Source of the DNA: Psychromonas sp. MME1
GTDB taxonomy: Bacteria; Pseudomonadota; Gammaproteobacteria; Enterobacterales; Psychromonadaceae
Length of the DNA stretch: 64,000 nt
Reading direction: 5' to 3'
NCBI RefSeq assembly: GCF_041080865.1
Contig: NZ_CP160906.1
Location: 2,728,001-2,792,000, forward strand
In this document: positions 50,259-59,631 of the stretch, piece after piece
Layout: the number at the start of each line of letters is the position of its first letter
Position numbering within the stretch: the stretch's first letter is position 1
The notes under the pieces: model-generated
The model's database searches: none
The model's input: only the letters and a program-made list of their open reading frames with translations
Told to the model about the DNA's origin: nothing
Made by a program: the position numbers and the translations under genes

Positions 50259-51149
50259 ATGGATATAGATATTAATCAACTGCGCTTGTTGGTTCTTTTA
50301 GATCATGAAAGAAACCTCTCTCGCACTGCACAGCGGCTTTTTATGAGTCAGTCTGCGGCAAGCCACATTCTTTCTAAATTACGTAATCGTTTTGATGATC
50401 CATTATTTATAAAAACCAAGGTAGGAATGGAACCAACCCCCTTTATCGCCAATTTATTACCGGGAATTAAAAAGGGATTAAACACCATTGAAATGGCGCT
50501 CGATAAGGCAAAGCCCTTTGAACCGAGCATCGCTGCGAAAACCTTCTATATTGGTGCGATTGATTACTTTGAATTTTATGGCTTACCTAAATTAGCAGCC
50601 AAAATAGAAAAAAAAGCGCCGAATGTACGTATCGGCATTGATATCTTGTCGGAAAATTTACAGCTAGAAAGGATTGAAGATGGGCGCATTGATATCTTAC
50701 TTGCTGTTGATAATTTGCAGGAAATGCCACGTTATTATCATCGCTATCATTGGTTGTCAGACCATTATGTTGGCATAGTGGCAGAGAAAAACAGATTGCC
50801 TAGCAGCTTAACACTAAAGCAGTTTTTACGCACCTCACAGGTTCATCTACCGCTAATCAACAGTGGGGCAGATCTCATTGATCGCTGGCTACATAGCCAA
50901 CATCAGTCCCGCCACATATCTATGATAGTGCAAAGTTATGCGGTTGGTGGCATGGTTATCGCCAAAAGTAATTATTTAATGTGCGTCCCTTATAATATAG
51001 CCAAACAGCTCGTGGAGATGCTGCCGTTAAGGATGGTTAATCTGCCAGCTGGCATCCCCGAATTATCTTTAAGCATGTTTACCCATCAACTTTATGATAG
51101 CCAAGATAGCGTACAATGGCTGATCAAGCAGATTCAATCCTGTACCTAA
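50259..51149 (+). CDS. LysR family regulator next to the agu operon
   Basis: A 296-residue LysR regulator. The N-terminal helix-turn-helix (LLVLLDHERNLSRTAQRLFMSQSAASHILSKLRNRF) is followed by a periplasmic-binding-protein-like effector domain at about 90-290. It is divergent from aguB with a 121-base shared region, so it probably responds to agmatine, carbamoylputrescine or putrescine and controls the operon. No site was recognised. It has no known orthologue name that I can give. Confidence 0.87.
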   Translation: MDIDINQLRLLVLLDHERNLSRTAQRLFMSQSAASHILSKLRNRFDDPLFIKTKVGMEPTPFIANLLPGIKKGLNTIEMALDKAKPFEPSIAAKTFYIGAIDYFEFYGLPKLAAKIEKKAPNVRIGIDILSENLQLERIEDGRIDILLAVDNLQEMPRYYHRYHWLSDHYVGIVAEKNRLPSSLTLKQFLRTSQVHLPLINSGADLIDRWLHSQHQSRHISMIVQSYAVGGMVIAKSNYLMCVPYNIAKQLVEMLPLRMVNLPAGIPELSLSMFTHQLYDSQDSVQWLIKQIQSCT

Positions 51150-51171
51150 GAATGGCAATCAGTCATATCGC

Positions 51172-52627
51172 TCACCATTTTTGATCAAGGTCGTCTAGCT
51201 GTATTCTCGGCGCTCGAGCGGCATTAATCGCACAACAGAAAGCGAGTACTGCGGCGAGTAAAAATGCAGTTTGAAACGCATCAATAATATGCGTTTGCGG
51301 GCTAGCCAACAAAAACTTAATGTTGGCATTGCGGTCAAAGTTAGGAATTAATGCATAGATAAGAGCACCAAATAATGCCGTCCCCATCGATGCCCCCAAT
51401 GAACGCGACAATGATGCCATTGCAGTAATACGTCCGAGATTCTCTTTACCGCCAACGGTTTGAATAAGCAGTTGTGTAGACGGCATGACAGTGCCTAATC
51501 CCAGACCGCAGCAAAGCCCTAATCCAGAGATGATGGTTGGCTGTGGAGGTAGCAAACCTAATAATAAAAACGCCACCGTGGTGATACTCATCCCCACCAC
51601 AGGTATCCATTTCGGAACGCCCGTCTTAGCGATTATCTTACCGGTAATATACGATCCTGTTATTAACCCCGTGGTTAGTGGCAATAATAATAAACCTGAA
51701 GTCGATGCATTAGCACCAAAACCAAGCTGTAAATAGATTGGCAAAAAAAAGATTAATGCAAACAAACACGCAGCAAACAAAAACGTTGACGTTAACGGAA
51801 TATAAACCTCCTTTTTAATCAATAAATGCAGCGGTAGAAATGAGTGCGCAGTTTTTTGTTGTTGCATCAACATCACTATCGCCAACAGGATAGCCATACC
51901 AATGTACATCGCACTCTCTAAGGAAAACCATGGGAATCTATACCCCCCCCGAAGTTAACCAAAAAATAAAGGTCGTCATAATGATGGGGAACAGGATTAA
52001 CCCAACCCAATCTACTGACCGTTTAACTAATGAGGACGGGCTGGCCGCCAAAGCCAGTAAGCGATAGCCAGCAAAGATCGCCAGCGGGATATTGATCCAA
52101 AATAACCACTTCCATGAAAAGTACGTCACAACAACCCCTCCGATCACAGGCCCACCGATACTGGCAACGGCGAATAGAGAGGCAAAATAGCCTTGAAAGC
52201 GAGCACGTTGTCGAGGTGGTATCAGCTCACCAATCAATGCCTGCGATAAACTCATCAACCCCCCGCCACCTAAACCTTGTATCACTCGCCCAATAATCAA
52301 CATCGGCATGGAATGCGCCAACGCAGAGGTCAACGAGCCAATAGAAAAGATCACTAACGCCACAATCAACATATTACGGCGATTATAACGGTCTCCCAAC
52401 CACCCATAAATGGGAACGGACGCCGCCGTCGCAAGCAGATAACCAATCATGATCCAAGAGGCGGATTGGATCCCACCCAACTCCTTAGCAATGGCAGGTG
52501 TCGCCGTGGAAAGTAAGGTTTGGTCTATCGCTGCTAATAACATCGGTAAAAAGACAATTGAAAAAATACCCAAAAAGTGACTTTTTGAGACCATTTTTGA
52601 AGATGTTTGTGAAGAAGCGTTATTCAT
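51172..52627 (-). pseudogene. DHA2-family multidrug exporter, frameshifted at a G8 tract
   Basis: Two frames together give a 14-helix MFS pump of about 485 residues of the EmrB/QacA type. The first carries helix 1 with AAIDQTLLSTATPAIAKELGG, the motif WLGDRYNRRNMLI and the motif C-like GGGLMSLSQALIGELIPPRQ. The second, from about 51940 down, resumes YRFPWFSLESAMYIGM and ends at 51172. The break is a run of eight G on the coding strand (51943-51950); seven would restore the frame. The start is uncertain (ATG at 52627 or 52657), with no good ribosome site at either. Confidence 0.8.
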
Positions 52628-52764
52628 AAAAAGCAGCCACAAAGAGAACAGAGCCATATCATAAGTCTATTTGCAGTGATCTTCATATTATTATTACGAA
52701 ACGGGCAAATTTAAGCCGTTATGATTAAATAAAGATGGATACTCTCTACACACAGTAGCAAATG

Positions 52765-52780
52765 GCGGGCTAAAGCCCGC
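52765..52780. terminator. Hairpin after the 121-residue membrane protein gene
   Basis: GCGGGCT and AGCCCGC pair with a two-base AA loop. No T-run. It may end the short gene next to it. Confidence 0.45.
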
Positions 52781-52831
52781 ACCCCATTTAATAATAGCCA
52801 CAATGTGTCATGCATAGCGCTAATGTCGGGA

Positions 52832-53197
52832 CTAAACTCTTACATAGGTGCGGTTCTGGTAACGCTTCAATAGGATATAAAAACTATGTGCAACGAGAGC
52901 GAAACCGCCCCCAATCGCCCAAGGCGTGATATAAAATGCAAATAAAAAAAGTGAACAAGCTAAAAGTATAAAGGGTTTAAATTCATAAATTGCTTCAGGT
53001 AGAAGCGTCCCGCGTCGATAAAAATTTGCTTTTGCAGGATGCCTATAATGAAATCGCATCATCCACACTAAAGCCCCTAATCCATAAAGAGCTATACCCG
53101 AGAAAAGCCCCAGTATGCTATCGATAGAGATGGCACTCACACCACCTATACTCAAATAGGCATAAGGAATAAGTTCATAAACTGGCTTCGACAACAT
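52832..53197 (-). CDS. Small inner-membrane protein, unidentified
   Basis: I do not recognise this 121-residue protein. It has three hydrophobic segments at about 9-33, 35-47 and 75-108, and a basic loop MRFHYRHPAKANFYRRG. It looks like a small integral membrane protein with its loop in the cytoplasm. GGAGG stands 7-10 bases before the ATG. Possibly an inner-membrane protein of the DUF-type found next to transport genes; its neighbours give no hint. Confidence 0.65.
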   Translation of the reverse strand: MLSKPVYELIPYAYLSIGGVSAISIDSILGLFSGIALYGLGALVWMMRFHYRHPAKANFYRRGTLLPEAIYEFKPFILLACSLFLFAFYITPWAIGGGFALVAHSFYILLKRYQNRTYVRV

Positions 53198-53418
53198 TAT
53201 TTCCCCTCCCGATTAGTTAAAAAACGCTTCAACTGAGAAATGAGTGATACCTCAAGTCATCGTATTGATAACAGTTATTATTTAATCTTTAATCAGTATA
53301 GGAAGAGTCACAGAGAATTAGCAAATATTAACTAAAAATATTTTCCTGAGAGGCTTAGCCAATACTGTACGGGCTTAGCCTCAGACACTAACTAGTATGT
53401 AAAATCAGATAGTTAACC

Positions 53419-55058
53419 TTACACCGTGCTAAATATCCTTAACTGCGCATTAATTTGTTCAACACGCGAGACCATTTCACCGCTGTAGTTCAATCCATCT
53501 GTAGACATTTTCGCCGATAAGCCAGCTAATTGTTCGGTATTATTAATATTTTTCTTTACTCCACTGACCACTTCCATTTGAAATTGGGACCGTTCACTAA
53601 TCGTATTCGTTTGCACGGCAATTTTATCGAAAATATGGGTGATCTGTAACAGTAGTTGACTTGCTGCTTCCGCTTTTAAAACTGCGTTATCACTCGCTTT
53701 TTCTCCCTCACACATCAACTGATAACAGATTTTTGTATTTTTTTGAATACTGGCAATGATAGCTTGAATATCTTTAATGGAATGGGTCGTTTTAGTGGCT
53801 AACTGGCGCACTTCATCAGCAACAACGGCAAAGCCTCGCCCATGCTCTCCAGCCCTAGCGGCTTCAATCGCTGCATTTAAGGCCAACAAGTTAGTTTGCT
53901 CAGCAATAGATTGAATCACCTCGGTGACTTTGCCAATTTGCTTACTGCTAGTAAGTAAATGTGTCATATTGTCACTATTATCCTTCACCAATAGTGCCAC
54001 ATCCATAATAGCGGCGACCGTCTCTTTGACCGTTTGATTACAATCATGCGCCTTACCATTGGCATCGATCACAGCACCATTAGTAACCTGTAAGTCATCT
54101 AATGAAGCAAACTTGCTTCATTCAAACTATCGACACTGCTAATTGTCGATTGCAACTCTACCTGCTGGGCAAGTAACTGCGCTTCATTGCTACGATTAAT
54201 AGCAACCAATTGCTGTGATTCCGTCGCTAAATGGGCGGAGTTTTCTTGTATACTTTCGATAATAACGGCAAAGGAGCGGATCATCCGATCAAAACGCCTA
54301 CCGATATCCCCAAATTCGTCTCCTTGCGGCATATCTAGCTGCAGTGATAAATTGTTACTCGATTCAATCTGCGTAATAATATTGAGCATCTTATCGAGGC
54401 GACGATTCACACCCCAAACGAGCCACCAGCCCAACATTAGAGCAACAAGAGCAACACTAATAGCAATAATACCAAGCCACTGTTTAATAGTGGCACTATA
54501 TTGCTGAGCCTCTTGCAGTGTCTCATCTGCTATGATTTTCTGCTGCTTAATCAACGCTTTTAAGAGTGTTGTGATTGGCTCAATACCACTATAAAGCTCA
54601 AGATCGACAAAATCACTCATTGCATAACTCGATTGTGCTTCAATAAAACCTTGCAACTTGAGAATCGTATTTTGTGCCGATTCAAAAGCGCCCTGATTGC
54701 CTTCTATCAATATTTTTTCTTGCTCTGATAATTCACTACTTAAATATTGTTGCCAACTTATTTGCAATGTTTTTTGGGCACTTTTTATTTGCTCATCAGC
54801 TTCGCTCCAGAGCAACATTTGTGCACGCGTCTTATGCGCCAAATCGACAATATTGGTCGAGTAAAGCGTCACTATTTCGTTTAATTGAATAATAGGCAGT
54901 AAGCGTTTAGATATCACATCCTCTGTATTTTTAATCAATACATTAGAAGAGTGAAACATAATCGTGATAAAAAAAATCGTAATGAAAATGGGAATACAAG
55001 TTAGTAGGATTAATTTATGTTTAACTTTTAACTTCATTATTTTATTCACCTTAATCAA
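53419..55058 (-). pseudogene. Methyl-accepting chemotaxis protein, frameshifted
   Basis: Two frames together give a chemoreceptor of about 545 residues: TM1 at about 14-34, a periplasmic four-helix-bundle-like sensor, TM2 at about 195-215, HAMP, and the MCP signalling domain with the tip [23 protein letters not shown] and [13 protein letters not shown]. The first frame ends in [12 protein letters not shown] at 54099. The second gives [20 protein letters not shown]. One missing base at about 54104-54114 (GCAAGT for GCAAAGT) explains the break, which sits in a near-perfect inverted repeat (TGAAGCAA/TTGCTTCA). A stop-and-restart is less likely. Confidence 0.83.
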
Positions 55059-55372
55059 AAATGTACTTTAATAACCAACTGAATTATTTAAAGTAATTGT
55101 TTTTTATTAAGAAAAGATAAATAAATAATTAAATTTTCACGGAAATGAATAAATTCTTATACGAAAAGAATTAAGGGAATAACCCATAAAATGACATTAA
55201 TCAAACCATGTTCAAATAGAGAAGCAAATTGATTGCGATACCAGCAATTGTCATAAAAACGTCACAAACAAACCTTATCTTAAACGCTTTACAGGGATAT
55301 CACTTATCGATTTAACACTTTATTTACAATACCTTATAACCTTTAAAGGTTAGCTAAAGAGAGCCAAATAAA
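55059..55372. other. Long AT-rich leader between MCP and EAL genes
   Basis: About 310 bases between two divergent starts. I see no repeat or strong hairpin. ACCTTATAACCTTTAAAGGT near 55331-55350 is a weak palindrome (ACCTTTAAAGGT). Confidence 0.4.
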
Positions 55373-55414
55373 ATGAGTAAAAATCTCGAATCTAACCTAT
55401 TTAATGAAGACTAA
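55373..55414 (+). CDS. Possible 13-residue leader peptide
   Basis: ATG AGT ... TAA encodes MSKNLESNLFNED. It has AAAGAGAG upstream at good spacing, and ends 2 bases before the ATG of the EAL-CBS-GGDEF gene, which itself has no clear ribosome site. This suggests coupled translation of the main gene. Inferred from position only. Confidence 0.4.
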   Translation: MSKNLESNLFNED

Positions 55415-55416
55415 AT

Positions 55417-57195
55417 ATGCAAAATTTAACGACGATTTCACTGGACTCTATCATTCAAAATAAAAATCTTAGCGTTGTTTTTCAACCCATTATTGAAAAT
55501 GCGGAACGTAGTATTTTTGGATATGAGGCCTTAATACGGGGGCCGTTAGGAGGTACATTGCATTCACCAGTGGCGCTATTTGCAGAGGCCAAACAACAAG
55601 GCAGATTAGTCGAATTGGAGTTTTTATGTCGCGAGTTATCAATTCTGCAATTCAAAAAACTTGACCTCCCCGGGAAGCTATTTCTTAATGCGAGCCCAGA
55701 AACGCTCTTCCAACCTAACTTCAAATCAGGCCAAACATTAAAATTACTGGAAAAAATAGGCTTCCCGCCTTCCCGTGTCGTCATTGAATTAACTGAACAC
55801 AGTCCCTTAGAGAATTATGAACTAGTTCGAGATGCATTAAAGCATTATAAGGAGATGGGCTTTGAAATTGCCATGGATGATTTAGGCTCGGGTTACTCTG
55901 GACTTCGTATGTGGTATGAGTTGCGCCCCGATTTTGTTAAAATTGATTGCCACTTTATGTGTGATATTGATAACGATAAAGTAAAACAGCAATTTGTACG
56001 CTCGATAAAAAATATTGCTCAAGAGCTAGATTGTAAGGTGATTGCCGAGGGTATTGAAACAGTCGATGAATTTCAATTTATAGAAAAAATTGGCTTACCA
56101 TTTTGCCAAGGTTATTATTTTAGTCACCCAGAGCCGCTCCCCATCCAAAAGGTAGAGAACCATTTTTTCAGTGATAGGCGAGTCACCAAAAGAAGTAAAA
56201 ACAGGCTTATTTCATCAAAAAAAGTCGGTGATTTATTGCAATATATCGATGCAATTAACGTTTCAACAAGTGTAGAAACGTGTGCGGATTTGTTTAAGCA
56301 AGCACCAGACTTAGATAGCATTCCAGTGCTTGATAATAATATACCGATTGGCTTAATTCGCCGTAACAGCCTAACAAATTTATTTTTTTCAAAATACGGG
56401 CGAGAATTATCAGGCAAAAACAAAATAACATCGCTCGTTGATCGGCATGTTCTGATATTAGAGAATAATTTACCGATTGAACAAGCCAGTATGTTAATTA
56501 GCGATCAAGTTAGAAGTAAAAAAGCACTGGAATTTATTATTGTAAGTAATGGAGAATACCAAGGCGTTGGCTCCATTATTGACCTTCTTAAGGAGATCAC
56601 TAATCTACAAATCGATAATGCGCGCTATGCCAATCCACTCACTTTGTTACCTGGTAATGTCCCCATCAGTAAAAGATTAGATCTACGGATTAAAGAGCAA
56701 ATACCCGTTGCGGTCTGTTACATCGATCTAGACCATTTCAAGCCATACAATGACTATTATGGTTATGAAAAAGGTGACCAAATAATCCTTGGCGTTGCAG
56801 ATATTTTAAGAGAGGTTATTACTGATCGTGATGACTTTATTGGCCACATTGGTGGAGATGATTTTATTTTAATTCTATCCTCTGATTCTTGGCAAAAAAA
56901 ATGCCAGAAAATACTCAACAAGTTCGCTAACTGGGTTCGCGATCGCTACCAACCAGAAGATCTACTAAAGGGCGGAATATTAGGTGAAGATCGCGAAGGT
57001 AATAAACAATTCCACCCGCTTTTGAGTTTATCCATAGGTTGCGTAAGTTTACCACCGCCCATTTGTAAAACGCATCACGATGTTGCCGTATTAACCACAT
57101 ACGCGAAATCAATGGCTAAAAAAATGAAAGGTAATTCTCTATTTGTCTACAACGACATAGCAACAGACAATCAACGACGAGATAAAGCGAGCTAG
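55417..57195 (+). CDS. EAL-CBS-GGDEF protein
   Basis: A 592-residue cytoplasmic c-di-GMP enzyme with the order EAL (about 10-250), a CBS-like pair (about 270-395) and GGDEF (about 400-580), unlike the usual GGDEF-EAL order. The EAL site is intact (GYEALIRGP, ELTE, DDLGSGYSG, FVKID, AEGIE). The GGDEF site is GGDDF with CYIDLDHFKPYND intact, so cyclase activity is plausible. CBS modules commonly bind adenine nucleotides, so one may sense energy state. There is no membrane segment. A possible leader peptide ends 2 bases upstream. Confidence 0.9.
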   Translation: MQNLTTISLDSIIQNKNLSVVFQPIIENAERSIFGYEALIRGPLGGTLHSPVALFAEAKQQGRLVELEFLCRELSILQFKKLDLPGKLFLNASPETLFQPNFKSGQTLKLLEKIGFPPSRVVIELTEHSPLENYELVRDALKHYKEMGFEIAMDDLGSGYSGLRMWYELRPDFVKIDCHFMCDIDNDKVKQQFVRSIKNIAQELDCKVIAEGIETVDEFQFIEKIGLPFCQGYYFSHPEPLPIQKVENHFFSDRRVTKRSKNRLISSKKVGDLLQYIDAINVSTSVETCADLFKQAPDLDSIPVLDNNIPIGLIRRNSLTNLFFSKYGRELSGKNKITSLVDRHVLILENNLPIEQASMLISDQVRSKKALEFIIVSNGEYQGVGSIIDLLKEITNLQIDNARYANPLTLLPGNVPISKRLDLRIKEQIPVAVCYIDLDHFKPYNDYYGYEKGDQIILGVADILREVITDRDDFIGHIGGDDFILILSSDSWQKKCQKILNKFANWVRDRYQPEDLLKGGILGEDREGNKQFHPLLSLSIGCVSLPPPICKTHHDVAVLTTYAKSMAKKMKGNSLFVYNDIATDNQRRDKAS

Positions 57196-57216
57196 TTTTT
57201 TAAATATGGAACATTA

Positions 57217-57489
57217 TTATTCAGTTGTTACTTTATCTGCATCTTGATTTTTATCTAGGTCTTCATCTTTCGGCAAAGGCTGCCCCGTATAGGCATGCAA
57301 AAATGCTTCACAAAGCAATTCGCTATTGGTTGCATGGCGCAGGTTGTTTACTTGACGACGCGTTCGCTCATCGGTCAGTATTTTCAAAACTTTGGTGGGA
57401 ATTGAGACGGTTACCTTTTTAACTTGCTCACTTTTTTTACCGTGTTCAGCATAAGGGCTGATGTATTCACCGTTCCATTTTGTAGACAT
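57217..57489 (-). CDS. metJ: Methionine repressor MetJ, C-terminally short
   Basis: MetJ is the ribbon-helix-helix repressor of methionine genes, with S-adenosylmethionine as corepressor. The sequence from [25 protein letters not shown] to [20 protein letters not shown] is nearly identical to E. coli. The frame opens at 57558, but the homologous start is the ATG at 57489. It ends after [22 protein letters not shown], making 90 residues against 105 in E. coli; the C-terminal MGINPETWEY-like end is missing. The DNA-binding strand and SAM-contact residues (the RHATNSELL region) remain. The short end may be natural, since no frameshift restores it. Confidence 0.93.
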   Translation of the reverse strand: MSTKWNGEYISPYAEHGKKSEQVKKVTVSIPTKVLKILTDERTRRQVNNLRHATNSELLCEAFLHAYTGQPLPKDEDLDKNQDADKVTTE

Positions 57490-57497
57490 GTTTAAGA

Positions 57498-57516
57498 CCC
57501 CATAGTTTTTATGGGG
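57498..57516 (-). promoter_or_regulatory. Hairpin covering the metJ ribosome binding site
   Basis: CCCCATA and TATGGGG pair around a 5-base loop. On the minus strand the GGGG of the 3' arm is the only Shine-Dalgarno-like sequence, about 9 bases before the ATG at 57489. If it forms, translation of metJ would be limited. Confidence 0.45.
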
Positions 57517-57557
57517 CATTTTAACGTGTGTTGTGATTTTTGGCAATCCGCACATCA

Positions 57558-57573
57558 AGATGGCTAGATGTCC
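57558..57573. promoter_or_regulatory. Tandem MetJ operator boxes
   Basis: AGATGGCT-AGATGTCC are two adjacent 8-mers, each matching 6 of 8 positions of the MetJ box AGACGTCT. They lie about 70 bases upstream of metJ, which suggests autoregulation. Confidence 0.55.
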
Positions 57574-57613
57574 GCCATGTGGTTCAACAGCAGAGAATGA
57601 GAAATTTTCCCCA

Positions 57614-58681
57614 TTAATTTACCTGTAACTCAAGCAGGGTATGCCCCAAACCGATATCATCACTACGTTTCACCACAACAAATCCTGCGGCCTCAACTAT
57701 CTCCAAGAAATCTTCACTGCGATAAAAGCGACTATTCCCATTAGCAAGACAGGTAAAATATAATGACGTTGCATTTAAGCTTAATGTTGCCGCTTCATAT
57801 TTCTGAGCATCACAGAACAGCTCTAAAATATACAATTTAGCCTGTTTACTCATGGCATTACGTACTCGTTGTAAAATACTAAGTATCTCCATAGGAGAAA
57901 AACAATCTAGAAATTGACTCATCCACCAAATATCAGCGCCCGTTGGTAAAGCGAGGTGTTTATCGAGCATATTCATGGGGTAACCTTTTATGCGATCTGC
58001 AAAACCTTGTGCTTTTACGTTTTTCATCGCCATTTCAATCTGCTGTGGCAAATCAATAATCGTCATTTCGACATCACTATCATAATTAACGCATTGTAAA
58101 GACCATCTCCCGGTGTTGCCGCCAATATCAAAGATACGCTTAGGTTTATCTTTAAATATGGTTTGCAAAAGAATAGGGAAAGCTCTATCTGAGTAGAAAT
58201 GGTCGAATTCAAACCAGCTTTTTTTCGCTTTCCCAGGCAAAATGGATAAACCTTCATAAATGTTTGCCCAATTACCCAGCTCCTTTAAACCCGCAGGAAC
58301 GCCCTTTTGTATCGATTCGGTTAAATGCATCATCGCGGCATAACAAACATCCGCCGTGAAATCTAAGTTAATACGCGTCATTTTGTCGTGTAATAGGAAA
58401 TACCCTAGGTTAGCAATAACGTAATTGGGTTTCTCCCATGTAACGATATGGGCACTTAATGCCATTTCTAATAACACTTTTACGCCATATTCAGAAACAT
58501 TCGTTTGCCGACTTATTTCTGTCGCACTTAACCCTTGTGACTGAGCGTTATCTAATACCGTTAAAATGCCGAGATCTCGTAACGTGCGAGCAGCATGAAA
58601 AACAATTGGGGAAAAGGCCAATTTTTGTGCTTCATTTTTTGCTTGTAATGCCGTTAATGGATCCTTAGAAAAATCAATCAT
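57614..58681 (-). CDS. SAM-dependent methyltransferase at the edge of the APE cluster (ApeB-like)
   Basis: A 355-residue protein of the O-methyltransferase type. A winged-helix dimerisation domain (about 1-100, with [22 protein letters not shown]) precedes a class I fold with the SAM loop [10 protein letters not shown] at about 184-193, then [11 protein letters not shown] and [14 protein letters not shown]. Aryl polyene clusters encode such a methyltransferase (ApeB). It is divergent from the apeC-like gene with 228 bases between, so it probably belongs to the cluster. Substrate, an aryl hydroxyl, is inferred. Confidence 0.8.
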   Translation of the reverse strand: MIDFSKDPLTALQAKNEAQKLAFSPIVFHAARTLRDLGILTVLDNAQSQGLSATEISRQTNVSEYGVKVLLEMALSAHIVTWEKPNYVIANLGYFLLHDKMTRINLDFTADVCYAAMMHLTESIQKGVPAGLKELGNWANIYEGLSILPGKAKKSWFEFDHFYSDRAFPILLQTIFKDKPKRIFDIGGNTGRWSLQCVNYDSDVEMTIIDLPQQIEMAMKNVKAQGFADRIKGYPMNMLDKHLALPTGADIWWMSQFLDCFSPMEILSILQRVRNAMSKQAKLYILELFCDAQKYEAATLSLNATSLYFTCLANGNSRFYRSEDFLEIVEAAGFVVVKRSDDIGLGHTLLELQVN

Positions 58682-58909
58682 GACGCCCCTATTATTTAAT
58701 CTATTAATTTGTCTGTTATTTCGTTAATGAATCGTAATTCAACTGCTACGAGTAGGGTTATTGTATGTTTTTATTGGCAAAGTAACAGTATCAGCAGCAA
58801 TTAATCTTTTTTTGATCATATCGCGAGTAGCAATGCATGATTGATGGTAGATTTACTACCTTGCTATGCTACAGCTTGTAACTCGTCATTAAAACAAAGA
58901 ATAAGATTT

Positions 58910-59631
58910 ATGGATGATATCGAATTTAATATAAAAGCTTGGCTCGCATTAGCTCCAGGAGTAAATAACAGGAAAGATTGGCAAACATGGCTAGATAAAA
59001 ACAAACGCTGGCCAACGACAACCGAGAGCGTTGCAGATAATTTAATTCCGCCGATGATGCGTCGACGCATGAGTCGTTTAAGTAAAATAGCGGTACAAAC
59101 TGCCCTACAACTCTCTCAAGAAGCGCAGATCGACTATATTGTTTTCTCTAGCCGCCATGCAGAACTCTCTCGGACAGTCGCTTTACTTGAAGATATCATT
59201 AAAGGCGAAGATGCTTCACCGATGGCTTTTTCGCAATCGGTACATAATACCGCGGCGGGTTTATTCACCATCGCTAGCCATTGCACCGCGCCTGTGACAT
59301 CAATAACCGCGTCAGATAATAGCCTCACAAGTGCCATTATTGAGGCCTACTGTTACCTTGCGGAAAACCCACAACATACGGTCTTACTCGTTGATTTTGA
59401 TGAAATGTTACCCGCGTTATATCAACAATATGAGACTCAGCAATACCCAAGCTATGCGTTCGCCATGTTGTTACAATCTGGGCGGGACGTTTGAATCAGT
59501 TATCAACAAAATCAACAAAATCAGCGAGAAGAATACCCACAGGCGTTTAATGTCATAGATTTTCTTTTAACAATGCGCAACATGGAAATTAAAAGTAATC
59601 ATAAAAAATGGATTTGGACGAAACAATTGTG
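58910..59631 (+). pseudogene. apeC: APE chain-length-factor-like ketosynthase (ApeC), interrupted
   Basis: A protein of about 240 residues resembling the ketosynthase-like partner in APE clusters (ApeC, which pairs with ApeO). It begins with IEFNIKAWLALAPG, followed by RLSKIAVQTALQLSQE, FSSRHAELSR and SQSVHNTAAGLFTIAS; there is no active-site Cys, as expected of a chain-length factor. A stop at 59492 interrupts it, but the same frame goes on with SYQQNQQNQREEYPQAFNVI to a stop at 59631. An extra G at about 59480 and a missing A at about 59495 together would give SGGTFEISYQQ. The next start overlaps its stop. Upstream ATG at 58841 is less likely. Confidence 0.75.
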
